Assembly: GCA_964510065.1 (NCBI GenBank)
Contig: CAZEAC010000095.1
Location: 1-18,574, forward strand
DNA from: CAZEAC01 sp964510065
GTDB lineage: Bacteria; Bdellovibrionota_C; UBA2361; CAIXSY01
Reading direction: 5' to 3'
Length of the DNA stretch: 18,574 bases
Shown here: positions 1-6,356 of the stretch, one piece after another
Layout of the letters: every line of letters starts with the position of its first letter
How positions within the stretch are numbered: the first letter of the stretch is position 1
Program-made: the position numbers and the translations under genes
Notes under the pieces: generated by a model
Told to the model about the DNA's origin: nothing
Seen by the model: only the letters and a program-made list of their open reading frames with translations
Databases searched by the model: none

Positions 1-492
1 ACATATGCAAATGAAGGAGAAACCTCTAATGCGAAGTGGTACTAAATAAGGGGGCCAGTCAGTAGCGGCGAGCTGCACGAAGGCGAGATAGTTTTCATCG
101 TGATAGTCGTATCGAGTCTCGACTCTTCGAAAGTGTTGGAGCCAAGCGAAGAGACGCTCTACCTTCCATCTTCTTTTGTAGCGGCGAAGAGATCTTCCAT
201 CTTGAGTAGGCTTACGTTTTCGATTTGACTTGTGGGGAGCAATAAGCCTGATTTTATATCTGCTTGCAAGTCTTCCATCCAAGGGATCGCAATCGTAAGC
301 TTTGTCTCCGATAATTCGACGAGGAAGGTTTTTTGTATGTCGGAGCCGAATCGCTGTTTCAACGAGCGTACTCTCATGCGGTGAAGCACTTGCAATGGAT
401 AGGGAGACAGGAAGACTCGAATTGTCAGCGATTGCCACGATTTTAGTGCCTTTCCCGCACTTTGTGGGACCAATCTTTTGACCCCCTTTTTT
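1..492 (-). CDS. IS5-family transposase, -1 frame catalytic part (OrfB), partial at the edge
   Basis: Reading the minus strand in the -1 frame from the slippery site gives GGQKIGPTKCGKGTKIVAIA, then SIASASPHE, IIGDKAYDCDPLDGRL (second catalytic Asp), LIAPHKSNRKR, and RRWKVERLFAW with the catalytic Glu, then HDENYLAFVQLAATD. This is the expected order of an IS5-family DDE domain with the Y-R-E-type signature. Joined to the first 104 residues, the product would be at least 266 residues, close to the usual family length. The frame remains open to base 1, and the last 15 or so residues after LAAT do not look typical, so the true stop may lie outside the window or have been lost. Confidence 0.75.
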
Positions 493-797
493 GCCTCTAC
501 GAAGGAGGCATCGATAAACGTTTCAGCAAGATTGATCTTGCCTCGCTTGTGCAGATGCTGGACGAGATCTTCAAGGATCTTCCGCATTACTCCAGCCTTA
601 CGCCATTCTTGAAATCGCCGGTGACACGTTTGATACGATGGGTATTCCTTCGGTAGATCCCGCCATCGCGCCCCGGTCTTCAGTATCCAAAAGATCCCTT
701 CCAGAATTCGCTTGGCGCCATGTCGACGCCGACCTCCTTGGGGTTCTTTGGGTATGCGCTTGAGAATAAATTTCCATTGATCGTGCGCGAGTTTCAT
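159..797 (-). CDS. IS5-family transposase, zero-frame part (OrfA)
   Basis: The first about 104 residues are a typical IS5/DUF4096 N-terminus: a helical DNA-binding region with the GARWRDLP motif (about 42-49), then the first catalytic Asp in TFIDASF (D96). After the codons AAA AAG for K103-K104, at bases 491-486, the zero frame loses family resemblance, although it stays open to base 159 (212 residues). The rest of the catalytic domain lies in the -1 frame. This ORF is therefore the first half of a frameshift-joined transposase, and its last roughly 108 residues are out-of-frame translation. It starts at the ATG at 797 and reads leftward. An accidental frameshift that inactivated the element is possible but less likely, given the classical slippery site at the junction. 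Confidence 0.8.
   Translation of the reverse strand: MKLAHDQWKFILKRIPKEPQGGRRRHGAKRILEGIFWILKTGARWRDLPKEYPSYQTCHRRFQEWRKAGVMRKILEDLVQHLHKRGKINLAETFIDASFVEAKKGVKRLVPQSAGKALKSWQSLTIRVFLSPYPLQVLHRMRVRSLKQRFGSDIQKTFLVELSETKLTIAIPWMEDLQADIKSGLLLPTSQIENVSLLKMEDLFAATKEDGR
486..492 (-). promoter_or_regulatory. -1 programmed ribosomal frameshift heptamer A AAA AAG
   Basis: On the minus strand the codons are GCA AAA AAG GGG GTC, so the heptamer A AAA AAG sits exactly in the X XXY YYZ register used for -1 slippage in dnaX and many insertion sequences. Slipping back one base converts AAA AAG to AAA AAA and continues GGG GGT CAA, which opens the frame carrying the rest of the transposase domain. I did not identify a stimulatory downstream hairpin or an upstream SD-like stimulator with certainty. 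Confidence 0.7.
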
Positions 798-859
798 TCA
801 CCCACTGTTGCTCATTTCGTAACCTATAGATACCCTTAATCTTTTTTGACCCTTTTGAG

Positions 860-1137
860 ACCGGTTCTACTAAACATGCACGAATGAGGTAGCTCCGACG
901 GAGAAACCGGCCCCAAATAGGAGCGAGCAAAATTGCGAATGGGATCGCCAGGAAGAAAATGCCTAGAATTACTTCCTCGTCTTGCAAGATATGATCCTGG
1001 ACAATCTATTGCACAGCGCTTTTTCCGAATCCTATATCACGTGGAGACAATCCCGCCTGCACTCTTGATAAGATTACGAACCATAAAAGAACGGCGAATG
1101 CCAAAGCTATTAGAAAGACAGCTATTATTTTATGCAT
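860..1137 (-). pseudogene. remnant of a small two-helix membrane protein gene with in-frame TAG, next to the IS
   Basis: From an ATG at 1137 the minus strand encodes a 43-residue ORF beginning MHKIIAVFLIALAFAV, a clear N-terminal membrane helix. It ends at a TAG (1006-1008). The same frame continues past the stop with a charged stretch (LQDEE) and a second hydrophobic segment, ILGIFFLAIPFAILLAPIWG, followed by RFLRRSYLIRACL, and then runs into the IS. A single gene broken by a nonsense mutation and by the IS would explain both parts. Alternatively the first 43 codons are a stand-alone small membrane protein. No good ribosome binding site is visible before the ATG, and I do not recognise the family. 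Confidence 0.3.
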
Positions 1138-1233
1138 TTGAGCTTTTGTAAAATTTGTAGCGCCTATAATGATTACCTATTGCGGGCGGTCAACAAAGCG
1201 TAAATTAAATTCCGAACTCTAGCCGCTCCGCAA

Positions 1234-1614
1234 CTAGGTTTGGTTAGGTGGCCGCGTTCCACAACCTGAAAGTATCAGCCCCTTTCTCTTCGATATGTCT
1301 TCGATCCGTTCAATATCCTTCGCGTCAGGGCAAGTAAAGCCCTTCACATAGGTGATTCCCACCAAAATCACATGTTCGCCTATGGCCAGATGATCAAGTC
1401 GCGATTCAAGCTCCTCGATTCCACCCAGCCTGGCCGCTTGGACCTCGTCCAGAGTTTTTTTGCGGTTTGTCCCTGATAGTGCGGCGTACGCCAAGGTACC
1501 CTCCGAGCGCCAGCTCCAGATTTCTACGCCCTTCATCTCGGTCTCAGCTCGTAAGTACGGCGATGCTAAAAGCAGCATTGCCCATAAGAGAAGGGCGTTG
1601 ATTGAAAGTTTCAT
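1234..1614 (-). CDS. small secreted protein of unknown function
   Basis: A 126-residue protein. I start it at the ATG at 1614 rather than further upstream because AGGTGG lies about 5 bases before it and the product then begins with a standard signal peptide (MKLSINALLLWAMLLLASPY, cleavage likely near residue 23). The mature part carries the motif SGTNRKKT (47-54), a short helical stretch with GIEELESRLDHL (65-76), a hydrophobic strand HVILVGITYV (81-90) and two cysteines (95 and 118) that could form a disulfide in the periplasm. I do not assign a family. The gene is flanked by a perfect 12-bp inverted repeat, one copy of which contains its Shine-Dalgarno sequence. Confidence 0.6.
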   Translation of the reverse strand: MKLSINALLLWAMLLLASPYLRAETEMKGVEIWSWRSEGTLAYAALSGTNRKKTLDEVQAARLGGIEELESRLDHLAIGEHVILVGITYVKGFTCPDAKDIERIEDISKRKGLILSGCGTRPPNQT

Positions 1615-1626
1615 CGGCCACCTAAC
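1243..1626. repeat. 12-bp inverted repeat flanking the small secreted-protein gene
   Basis: GTTAGGTGGCCG occurs at 1243-1254 on the + strand and its exact reverse complement at 1615-1626. The right copy ends at the base before the start codon and contains the AGGTGG ribosome binding site of the leftward gene. The left copy lies in its last codons and is complementary to the right copy in the mRNA. The match stops abruptly on both sides. Confidence 0.5.
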
Positions 1627-1712
1627 AAGATCATAATACGCTCGTCTAATTCTACCCCAATCCCCAACCCAATCCAAATCGACCAAAATATTTCGTAAAT
1701 TCAGCGACTTCA

Positions 1713-1767
1713 GGACATAGGACCCTATTATGCATTCCAGAATACATAATAGGGTCGCGGACTGTCC
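1713..1767. repeat. REP-like composite hairpin
   Basis: GACCCTATTATG (1721-1732) pairs perfectly with CATAATAGGGTC (1745-1756). Inside the loop ATT and AAT can pair further around CCAG. Outside it, GGACA (1713-1717) pairs with TGTCC (1763-1767). The nested, imperfectly joined arms and absence of a T-tract argue against a terminator and fit an orphan REP-type element of the sort mobilised by Y1 (RAYT) transposases. No such transposase is present in the window. Confidence 0.5.
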
Positions 1768-1944
1768 GGTGTTCCCACTCAGGTGATCTCGAAAAAAGGC
1801 AAACTTTTTTGGTCTTGGCTAATGCTCGCAAAAACAGCTGTCCGATTTCTGCTCACCGCTGACGGAACTGACGGCTGCAATTAATCGGGCAGACCTTCGC
1901 TGCTTGTGCGCATATCTCTTATCTTTTGGCGCAGCAGTGCATTT

Positions 1945-1960
1945 ACGTGCAGGTGCACGT
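1945..1960. promoter_or_regulatory. 16-bp palindrome upstream of the sigma operon
   Basis: ACGTGCA and TGCACGT form a perfect 7-bp inverted repeat around a GG centre, about 210 bases before the sigma factor start. Its size and symmetry are typical of a dimeric regulator site, but no regulator can be named and chance or a hairpin function is possible. Confidence 0.25.
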
Positions 1961-2167
1961 CACGGATTACCTACAATTGATGAGTAGATACATCAGCCAC
2001 TACTAAGTACCTATAACTACTAGCACTCCTATCATTCGAACTTCTCTCCGCCAATCAGGTCTGATTATGCATGGGAGGAAACTCTTAGCTTTACCCAAGG
2101 GACTACGGCGCCAAGAGTTGAAACTCTCAGCCGCCCTGAAACGTACTGCTCAAAAGGTTTGGAACAG

Positions 2168-2737
2168 ATGGCGGTTGACGAGAACACAGACGACGAGACA
2201 CTAGTTACCGCAGCAGTTGCCGGAAATCAGGATGCTTTCCGCTTGATTGTGCAGCGATATGGCAGACTAGTCTCACGAATAATCCAGAGACAGGTAGGAG
2301 ATCAGGCCCTCACCGAGGAGATTTTGCAGGAGACTTTTTCCCGCGCATTCTTCTCACTTTCGCGCTTTCGATTTCAAGCACGTCTTTCGACCTGGCTTTC
2401 GCGAATCGCACTCAACGCAACACATAACTATTTCAACTCACGACGCTATCGCGAATCGAGAAAGCAGGATCAATTTAGAACTGAACGTCACGAACAAGGA
2501 GTGGAATGTATGGAAGAGGAATACTTACGAAAGCAGCGTCTCAAGGTGTACCGAGAGGCGCTCGCCGAACTTCGCCCGAATCTTCGCGAGGTACTGGTAC
2601 TTTGCGCACTCGAAGGCAAGAGCTACGAGGAAGTCGCGCATACGCTGGAGATTCCGGTAGGCACCGTACGCTCTCGCTTAAATAACGCCAGGCTACAAAT
2701 GAAATCACTAATAGGACGTGACGTATTGAGGAGATAA
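2168..2737 (+). CDS. ECF-type (sigma-70 family) RNA polymerase sigma factor
   Basis: A 189-residue sigma factor (192 if the in-frame TTG at 2159 is used; I prefer the ATG, which has AAAAGG 10-11 bases upstream). Region 2 spans about residues 20-95, including the core-binding and -10 recognition helices around LTEEILQETFSRAFFSLSRF and LSTWLSRIALNATHNYF. Region 4 (about 128-180) has the helix-turn-helix SYEEVAHTLEIPVGTVRSRL. There is no region 1 or 3, as expected for the extracytoplasmic-function class. The stop is followed after one base by the ATG of the next gene, whose N-terminus looks like its anti-sigma factor, so the pair is almost certainly co-transcribed and translationally coupled. 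The inducing signal is unknown. Confidence 0.93.
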   Translation: MAVDENTDDETLVTAAVAGNQDAFRLIVQRYGRLVSRIIQRQVGDQALTEEILQETFSRAFFSLSRFRFQARLSTWLSRIALNATHNYFNSRRYRESRKQDQFRTERHEQGVECMEEEYLRKQRLKVYREALAELRPNLREVLVLCALEGKSYEEVAHTLEIPVGTVRSRLNNARLQMKSLIGRDVLRR

Positions 2738-2738
2738 T

Positions 2739-4982
2739 ATGGAAAGAACGGAGTTCGAATCACAATTTCTTGAATATATCGATGGCAACCTTAGCTCGAC
2801 CGAGCGTTCCGCGCTAGAAAACGCCCTGCGTTCCGATCAAGAGCTCGGCGAATCACTCAATGATTACAAAGCTCTCCTGAAGATTGAAGACGAGCTCCGA
2901 GCTGAATCGGACGGTTCCCTCGGCGACAATCTCGAATCACTGGTAATGCGGAAAATAGCTCGCGACAACCGGGGCGACTGGAGACAATGGCTTTTGGCAC
3001 TACGCCCCACAGCTTCAATCGGGATTGGAATTCTCGCCGTATTTTTGGTGTTACGGAACGACCTCGATTTAACTGACCGGCCAATAGCGAAGACTCCACT
3101 ATCTTCGATACCGCACAACGAGACACACGAAGCCTCAGGGCCGACCATTGCCCAGGCAATTGGATTCAAGGACGCAAGGAGCGGAGCATCCAAAGTTGAC
3201 AGAGAACAATTGGCAATCGTGAACCGAAGTTTCGAAGAGAGAGATGGCCTTTCTACCACAGGAAGCTCGTTCCACGACATGAAGGGAGCAACACAAACCG
3301 ACCAAATTGGTCGATTTTCAGAAGCACCAAACAGCCTCCGTCAAGACAATTCAAAGTCTAAATATTTTACGGATCTAAAAAAATCATACGCAGTCAGCGC
3401 AGACACATTCGTCGGCGTTCCTCGTATCGCTTCGCGGGACGAATCCGCGTACTTCTCTCATTATGGTTGCATGTATCCTCACCAAATCGGCTGCCCCTTT
3501 CCTCGCGAGCCGTGGCGCTACTTTCCGCAGCCATACATTCCGCCTACACCAACTCCCGGGAGCGGCGACCACTATGTGAGCTCTGGTGAAAACGATCGGC
3601 TCTCCGTCGCCGAGGCACCACTATCGACATTCAGCCTTGATGTCGACACCGCGAGCTACGCCAACATGCGGCGCTTCGTGCTTTCAAGACAGCTTCCGCC
3701 AAGGGATTCGGTTCGCGTGGAGGATTTTGTGAACTATTTTGATTACAACTACCCTTCGCAAAAGGGCGATCTGTTCACCGTTTCTTATGAAATCGCACCA
3801 GCACCGCTTGATTCCGGTCGTCACCTCCTTAAACTCGGCATAAAAGCACGAGACAGCGAATTCCGTGAGACTCCCTGGAACCTAGTATTTCTCATTGATG
3901 TATCAGGCTCGATGGCCTCTGAGGACAAGCTCGAACTGATCAAGAAAGCGCTTAGAATACTGGTCAACAACATGCGCAGCGAAGATAGGATCGGCATCGT
4001 CACCTACGCTGGTGCAGCGGGAATTCATCTTGAGCCAAGCACTGTGGCCAATCGTTCGCGAATCCTCTCAGCTATCGATAGCCTACGCGCCGGCGGAAAT
4101 ACGAATGGATCAGGCGGGCTCGACCTAGCGTACCGCGTTGCCGAAACGCATAAGCGCTCCGCGGCAGTTAATCGGGTAATTATTGCAAGCGATGGTGACT
4201 TTAATGTTGGTATTACTTCACGCGAGAAGCTCACCAAAATAATCGAGGAGAAGCGCCGAAGCGGCATTACGCTGACCGCGCTGGGTGTCGGTCGTGGAAA
4301 TCTAAACGACGCAATGCTCGAGCAGATCGCCAACAAAGGCAATGGCAGCTACTTCTATCTCGATAGCCTGAAAGAGGCTCGTCGAGTCATGGAAGAACAG
4401 ATTGCAAGCACTATAGAAGTCGTCGCCAAGGACGTAAAGCTACAAATTGAATTTAATCCGCAGCACGTACGCGAATATCGACTCATCGGCTACGATAATC
4501 GCACGCTACAAAACAGCGATTTTCATGATGATCAAGCTGACGCGGGCGAGATCGGTGTCGGCCACACGGTGACCGCGCTGTACGAAGTGGTACTTGCCGG
4601 CTCAAGAGTTCCCGAAACGATCGAATATCGCTTTCGGCAAACACCAAGCCCTACTCCAGAATATAACAATGACCATGAAAGCGAGTTGGCATTCTTAAAA
4701 ATGCGCTACAAAGAACCTTACGGTTCACAATCTAACCTGCTTGAGTTCCCAATTAATGCCTCGGCAGTCAGAAGCAGCGGCGAAAACACAAGTGATGATT
4801 TCCGTTTCGCTGCGGCAGTAGCCTACTACGCGCAAAAAATTCGGGAAGGAAAGTTCTCTGCGAGCTACAGCATGCAGGAGATTCGAAGGCTTGCCGAGTC
4901 AGGACGAGGGCTCGACGAAAGCGGGCAACGCCGTGAATTTATCGATTTAGTGAAAGACACCGCGATTTTGCGAGGAGAATGA
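2739..4982 (+). CDS. YfbK-type von Willebrand factor A protein with anti-sigma-like N-terminus
   Basis: A 747-residue protein with GAGGAG 5 bases before its ATG. Residues 1-80 are acidic and helical, resembling the cytoplasmic sigma-binding domain of membrane anti-sigma factors (FLEYIDGNLSSTER is typical), but without the HxxxCxxC zinc motif. One membrane helix follows (about 91-105), then a long low-complexity stretch (106-285) that should be periplasmic. The YfbK family region begins near 287 (RLSVAEAPLSTFSLDVDTAS). The vWA domain (about 381-560) has an intact metal site: DVSGS (387-391), GGNTN, and SDGDF. A C-terminal DUF3520-like domain follows to the end. Known YfbK proteins usually lack a sigma-binding part. 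I infer a membrane-spanning sensor that releases the upstream sigma factor, with the vWA domain binding a protein ligand outside. A strong terminator lies directly downstream. Confidence 0.85.
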   Translation: MERTEFESQFLEYIDGNLSSTERSALENALRSDQELGESLNDYKALLKIEDELRAESDGSLGDNLESLVMRKIARDNRGDWRQWLLALRPTASIGIGILAVFLVLRNDLDLTDRPIAKTPLSSIPHNETHEASGPTIAQAIGFKDARSGASKVDREQLAIVNRSFEERDGLSTTGSSFHDMKGATQTDQIGRFSEAPNSLRQDNSKSKYFTDLKKSYAVSADTFVGVPRIASRDESAYFSHYGCMYPHQIGCPFPREPWRYFPQPYIPPTPTPGSGDHYVSSGENDRLSVAEAPLSTFSLDVDTASYANMRRFVLSRQLPPRDSVRVEDFVNYFDYNYPSQKGDLFTVSYEIAPAPLDSGRHLLKLGIKARDSEFRETPWNLVFLIDVSGSMASEDKLELIKKALRILVNNMRSEDRIGIVTYAGAAGIHLEPSTVANRSRILSAIDSLRAGGNTNGSGGLDLAYRVAETHKRSAAVNRVIIASDGDFNVGITSREKLTKIIEEKRRSGITLTALGVGRGNLNDAMLEQIANKGNGSYFYLDSLKEARRVMEEQIASTIEVVAKDVKLQIEFNPQHVREYRLIGYDNRTLQNSDFHDDQADAGEIGVGHTVTALYEVVLAGSRVPETIEYRFRQTPSPTPEYNNDHESELAFLKMRYKEPYGSQSNLLEFPINASAVRSSGENTSDDFRFAAAVAYYAQKIREGKFSASYSMQEIRRLAESGRGLDESGQRREFIDLVKDTAILRGE

Positions 4983-4988
4983 AGCCCT

Positions 4989-5018
4989 AAAAGGGCCGCC
5001 TTCTCGGGCGGCCCTTTT
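4989..5018. terminator. strong bidirectional Rho-independent terminator
   Basis: AAAAGGGCCGCC (4989-5000) pairs perfectly over 12 bp with GGCGGCCCTTTT (5007-5018) around a TTCTCG loop. The A and T ends make it work in both directions. It sits between the convergent stops of the vWA gene (4982) and the leftward secreted-protein gene (5029) and serves both. Confidence 0.9.
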
Positions 5019-5028
5019 CAAATACCTA

Positions 5029-5478
5029 CTACTTTACAGGCCCAGGAACCGGAATCATGTATTTTCCATCGATTTCCGCCACAAACGATTCGCTCGTACT
5101 GTTTGAGCTGCCATTTGCATCTCCTACACTGACTTTTAGCACCAGCTTTTTAGAGGGAGCGACGGGCAGCTTGGCTTGCGCCCCACTTGGGCCAGGCATT
5201 GCCTCGGCCGCCTTCTTTATCTCTTCGGGAGTGAGATCACGAAGTTCGATGCTCGAAATCTTGCTGCCCATTTCAGAGGTCATCATCATCGTATAAAACT
5301 CAAGAATTTCAGGGTCGGCCCCCTTGGTATAGAGCAGCGCCTTGAGGCCGGCTTCATCCTTCGATTCAAATGCTTTTTTGTAGCTATCCGTAAAAGATTT
5401 CTCTTTTTCGCTCGCAGCGAAGCAAAGCGCCGGAATGATAAAGGTGAGACTCAAAATCACGGCTATGATTTTCCTCAT
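5029..5478 (-). CDS. small secreted or periplasmic protein of unknown function
   Basis: A 149-residue protein. The open frame extends further upstream, but the ATG at 5478 has AGAGG 8 bases before it and yields a clean signal peptide (MRKIIAVILSLTFIIPALCF, cleavage near AASEKEK at 21-23), so I start there. The mature part begins with a helical segment SFTDSYKKAFESKDEAGLKA, followed by LLYTKGADPEILEF, a pattern seen in small NTF2/SnoaL-like secreted domains, although I cannot confirm that fold. It contains the segment LTPEEIKKAAEAMPGPSG and a C-terminal beta-rich stretch ending in GKYMIPVPGPVK. It lies 137 bases downstream of a lipoprotein gene on the same strand and ends at the shared terminator, so it may be the last gene of that unit. 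Function unknown. Confidence 0.7.
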   Translation of the reverse strand: MRKIIAVILSLTFIIPALCFAASEKEKSFTDSYKKAFESKDEAGLKALLYTKGADPEILEFYTMMMTSEMGSKISSIELRDLTPEEIKKAAEAMPGPSGAQAKLPVAPSKKLVLKVSVGDANGSSNSTSESFVAEIDGKYMIPVPGPVK

Positions 5479-5515
5479 AGATCGACCTCTTAAAAATGAA
5501 TACACATTAGACACC

Positions 5516-5560
5516 GCGCAGCTCAATAAACACTGCGCAGCACAATAAATACTGCGCAGC
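5516..5560. repeat. 19-bp tandem repeat, about 2.4 copies
   Basis: GCGCAGCTCAATAAACACT (5516-5534) is followed at once by GCGCAGCACAATAAATACT (5535-5553), two differences, and a partial third copy GCGCAGC (5554-5560). Each unit begins with a TGCGCA-type palindrome. It lies between the lipoprotein stop and the start of the small secreted-protein gene, in the 5' leader of the latter. Confidence 0.75.
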
Positions 5561-5615
5561 AATCTTAGAAGAGGCCTCGCCTCCATGCAATCAAATAAAT
5601 AGATAAGGAAAAGGC

Positions 5616-6356
5616 TCAATCCTTCTCTGCCTGCTTGGTGAAGGTATCGACCTCAAACACGATCGGCTTTTGCCCCTCTACACCGTAAGGCGCAACGATG
5701 CGATACACACAATGTTCTTCGTCATCACTGAATTTGAACTGCACCTGGCCGACACCCGGCTCAGGTGAGAATCGGGTCTCACCGACCGCAATCGTGGTAA
5801 GCGGCTGCCCATGTTTACACCCGCGATACTGCACCGCAAAAGGGACAGACGAAGCCGGCTGCCCACCCGATCGGATCCACACCTTTGCGGTACACTCAAC
5901 CCCCAGTGGCGCTTTATTGGCCTGGCGAATTACTCGATTGTTTTCGAAATAGATATCACACTCTCCGACGATCTTTGCCAGCATCTCTAGATCGTCAAGC
6001 AGGATCTGCTTGGAATCTCGATCGACGGTAATTTCGACCTGCACAGTCAGTGATTCCGCCGCTACATTGTTGACCGATACGGTCGATGAAACTTCACCAG
6101 ACTTAATTTCGAGCTGCACTGCAGTCGAACCCGCTTCGGTCGCTAAACTAAATTCACCGTTGCTGTCAGTAATGGTACTCTCACCGGTGTCCACAAGCAT
6201 GACCTCGGCGCCGACTACTGCCGCACCGGAGCTATCGCTTACCGTGCCTTCTATGGTACGGGTTCCGGTTCCCGTTCCTGCCGAACCGCCTCCGCAGGAG
6301 CAAAGCAATCCTACTACCAGTACAGAGATGAAGTTTTTGGAAAATTTACGCCACAT
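5616..6356 (-). CDS. lipoprotein with carboxypeptidase-regulatory-like domain
   Basis: A 246-residue protein starting at the ATG at 6356: GAGG lies 9 bases upstream and the start gives an ideal lipoprotein signal (MWRKFSKNFISVLVVGLLCS followed by Cys21 and GGG). An in-frame ATG 15 bases earlier is also possible. After a Gly/Ser/Thr linker, residues 34-85 form a carboxypeptidase-D regulatory-like/Ig-like beta domain (IEGTVSDSSGAAVVGAEVML, then TDSNGEFSL), usual in cell-surface proteins. The remaining about 130 residues are beta-rich with five cysteines (C133, C155, C180, C216 and the lipidated C21) and resemble nothing I can name. The gene's first codons overlap the last codons of the upstream DUF6502 gene, so the two are translationally coupled. 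Outer-membrane or periplasmic anchoring is inferred. Confidence 0.8.
   Translation of the reverse strand: MWRKFSKNFISVLVVGLLCSCGGGSAGTGTGTRTIEGTVSDSSGAAVVGAEVMLVDTGESTITDSNGEFSLATEAGSTAVQLEIKSGEVSSTVSVNNVAAESLTVQVEITVDRDSKQILLDDLEMLAKIVGECDIYFENNRVIRQANKAPLGVECTAKVWIRSGGQPASSVPFAVQYRGCKHGQPLTTIAVGETRFSPEPGVGQVQFKFSDDEEHCVYRIVAPYGVEGQKPIVFEVDTFTKQAEKD

Larger units (their letters stand above)
1..870 (-). mobile_element. IS5-family insertion sequence (IS427-like), cut by the left window edge
   Basis: A DDE transposase in two overlapping frames fills nearly the whole element, as in the IS427-type subgroup of the IS5 family. The right end is not sharply defined. Reading inward on the minus strand from about position 861, GGTCTCAAAAGGG resembles the + strand sequence GGTACTAAATAAGGG near positions 37-51, which would fit imperfect terminal inverted repeats. 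However, the second reading frame stays open through that left site to base 1, so the left end may lie outside the window. Identity of the element is firm; both boundaries are guesses. Confidence 0.75.
1615..2167. other. gene-free region rich in hairpins and palindromes
   Basis: About 550 bases without a convincing gene, between the leftward secreted-protein gene and the ECF sigma operon. It holds a long hairpin (1713-1767), a weak A/T hairpin (AAAAAAG / CTTTTTT around 1791-1810), a 10-bp near-perfect stem (1838-1847 with 1883-1892), a palindrome ACGTGCA-GG-TGCACGT (1945-1960) and a 6-bp hairpin (2114-2127). The promoter of the sigma operon must lie here, but I cannot point to it with confidence. 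Confidence 0.6.

Noticed and set aside
462..656. Rightward ORF opposite the transposase
   Set aside because: It lies antisense within the transposase, has no protein-like features and no ribosome binding site; the leftward DDE motifs account for the region.
598..987. Reading the membrane fragment and the transposase region as one 129-residue protein
   Set aside because: Its second half is the transposase gene read out of frame; only the first about 40 residues look like a real membrane segment.
1141..1175. Promoter from the TATAAT at 1165
   Set aside because: No -35 lies at 16-18 bases, and the only candidate (TTGAGC) is 21 bases away; no rightward gene follows.
2050..2105. Autoregulated ECF promoter (GGAAAC near 2074)
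   Set aside because: A GGAAAC-like -35 is present, but no convincing -10 partner lies at the right distance, so I do not call it.
5516..5560. CRISPR array or iteron-type origin
   Set aside because: Units are contiguous without spacers, only about 2.4 copies, and there is no replication initiator gene nearby.
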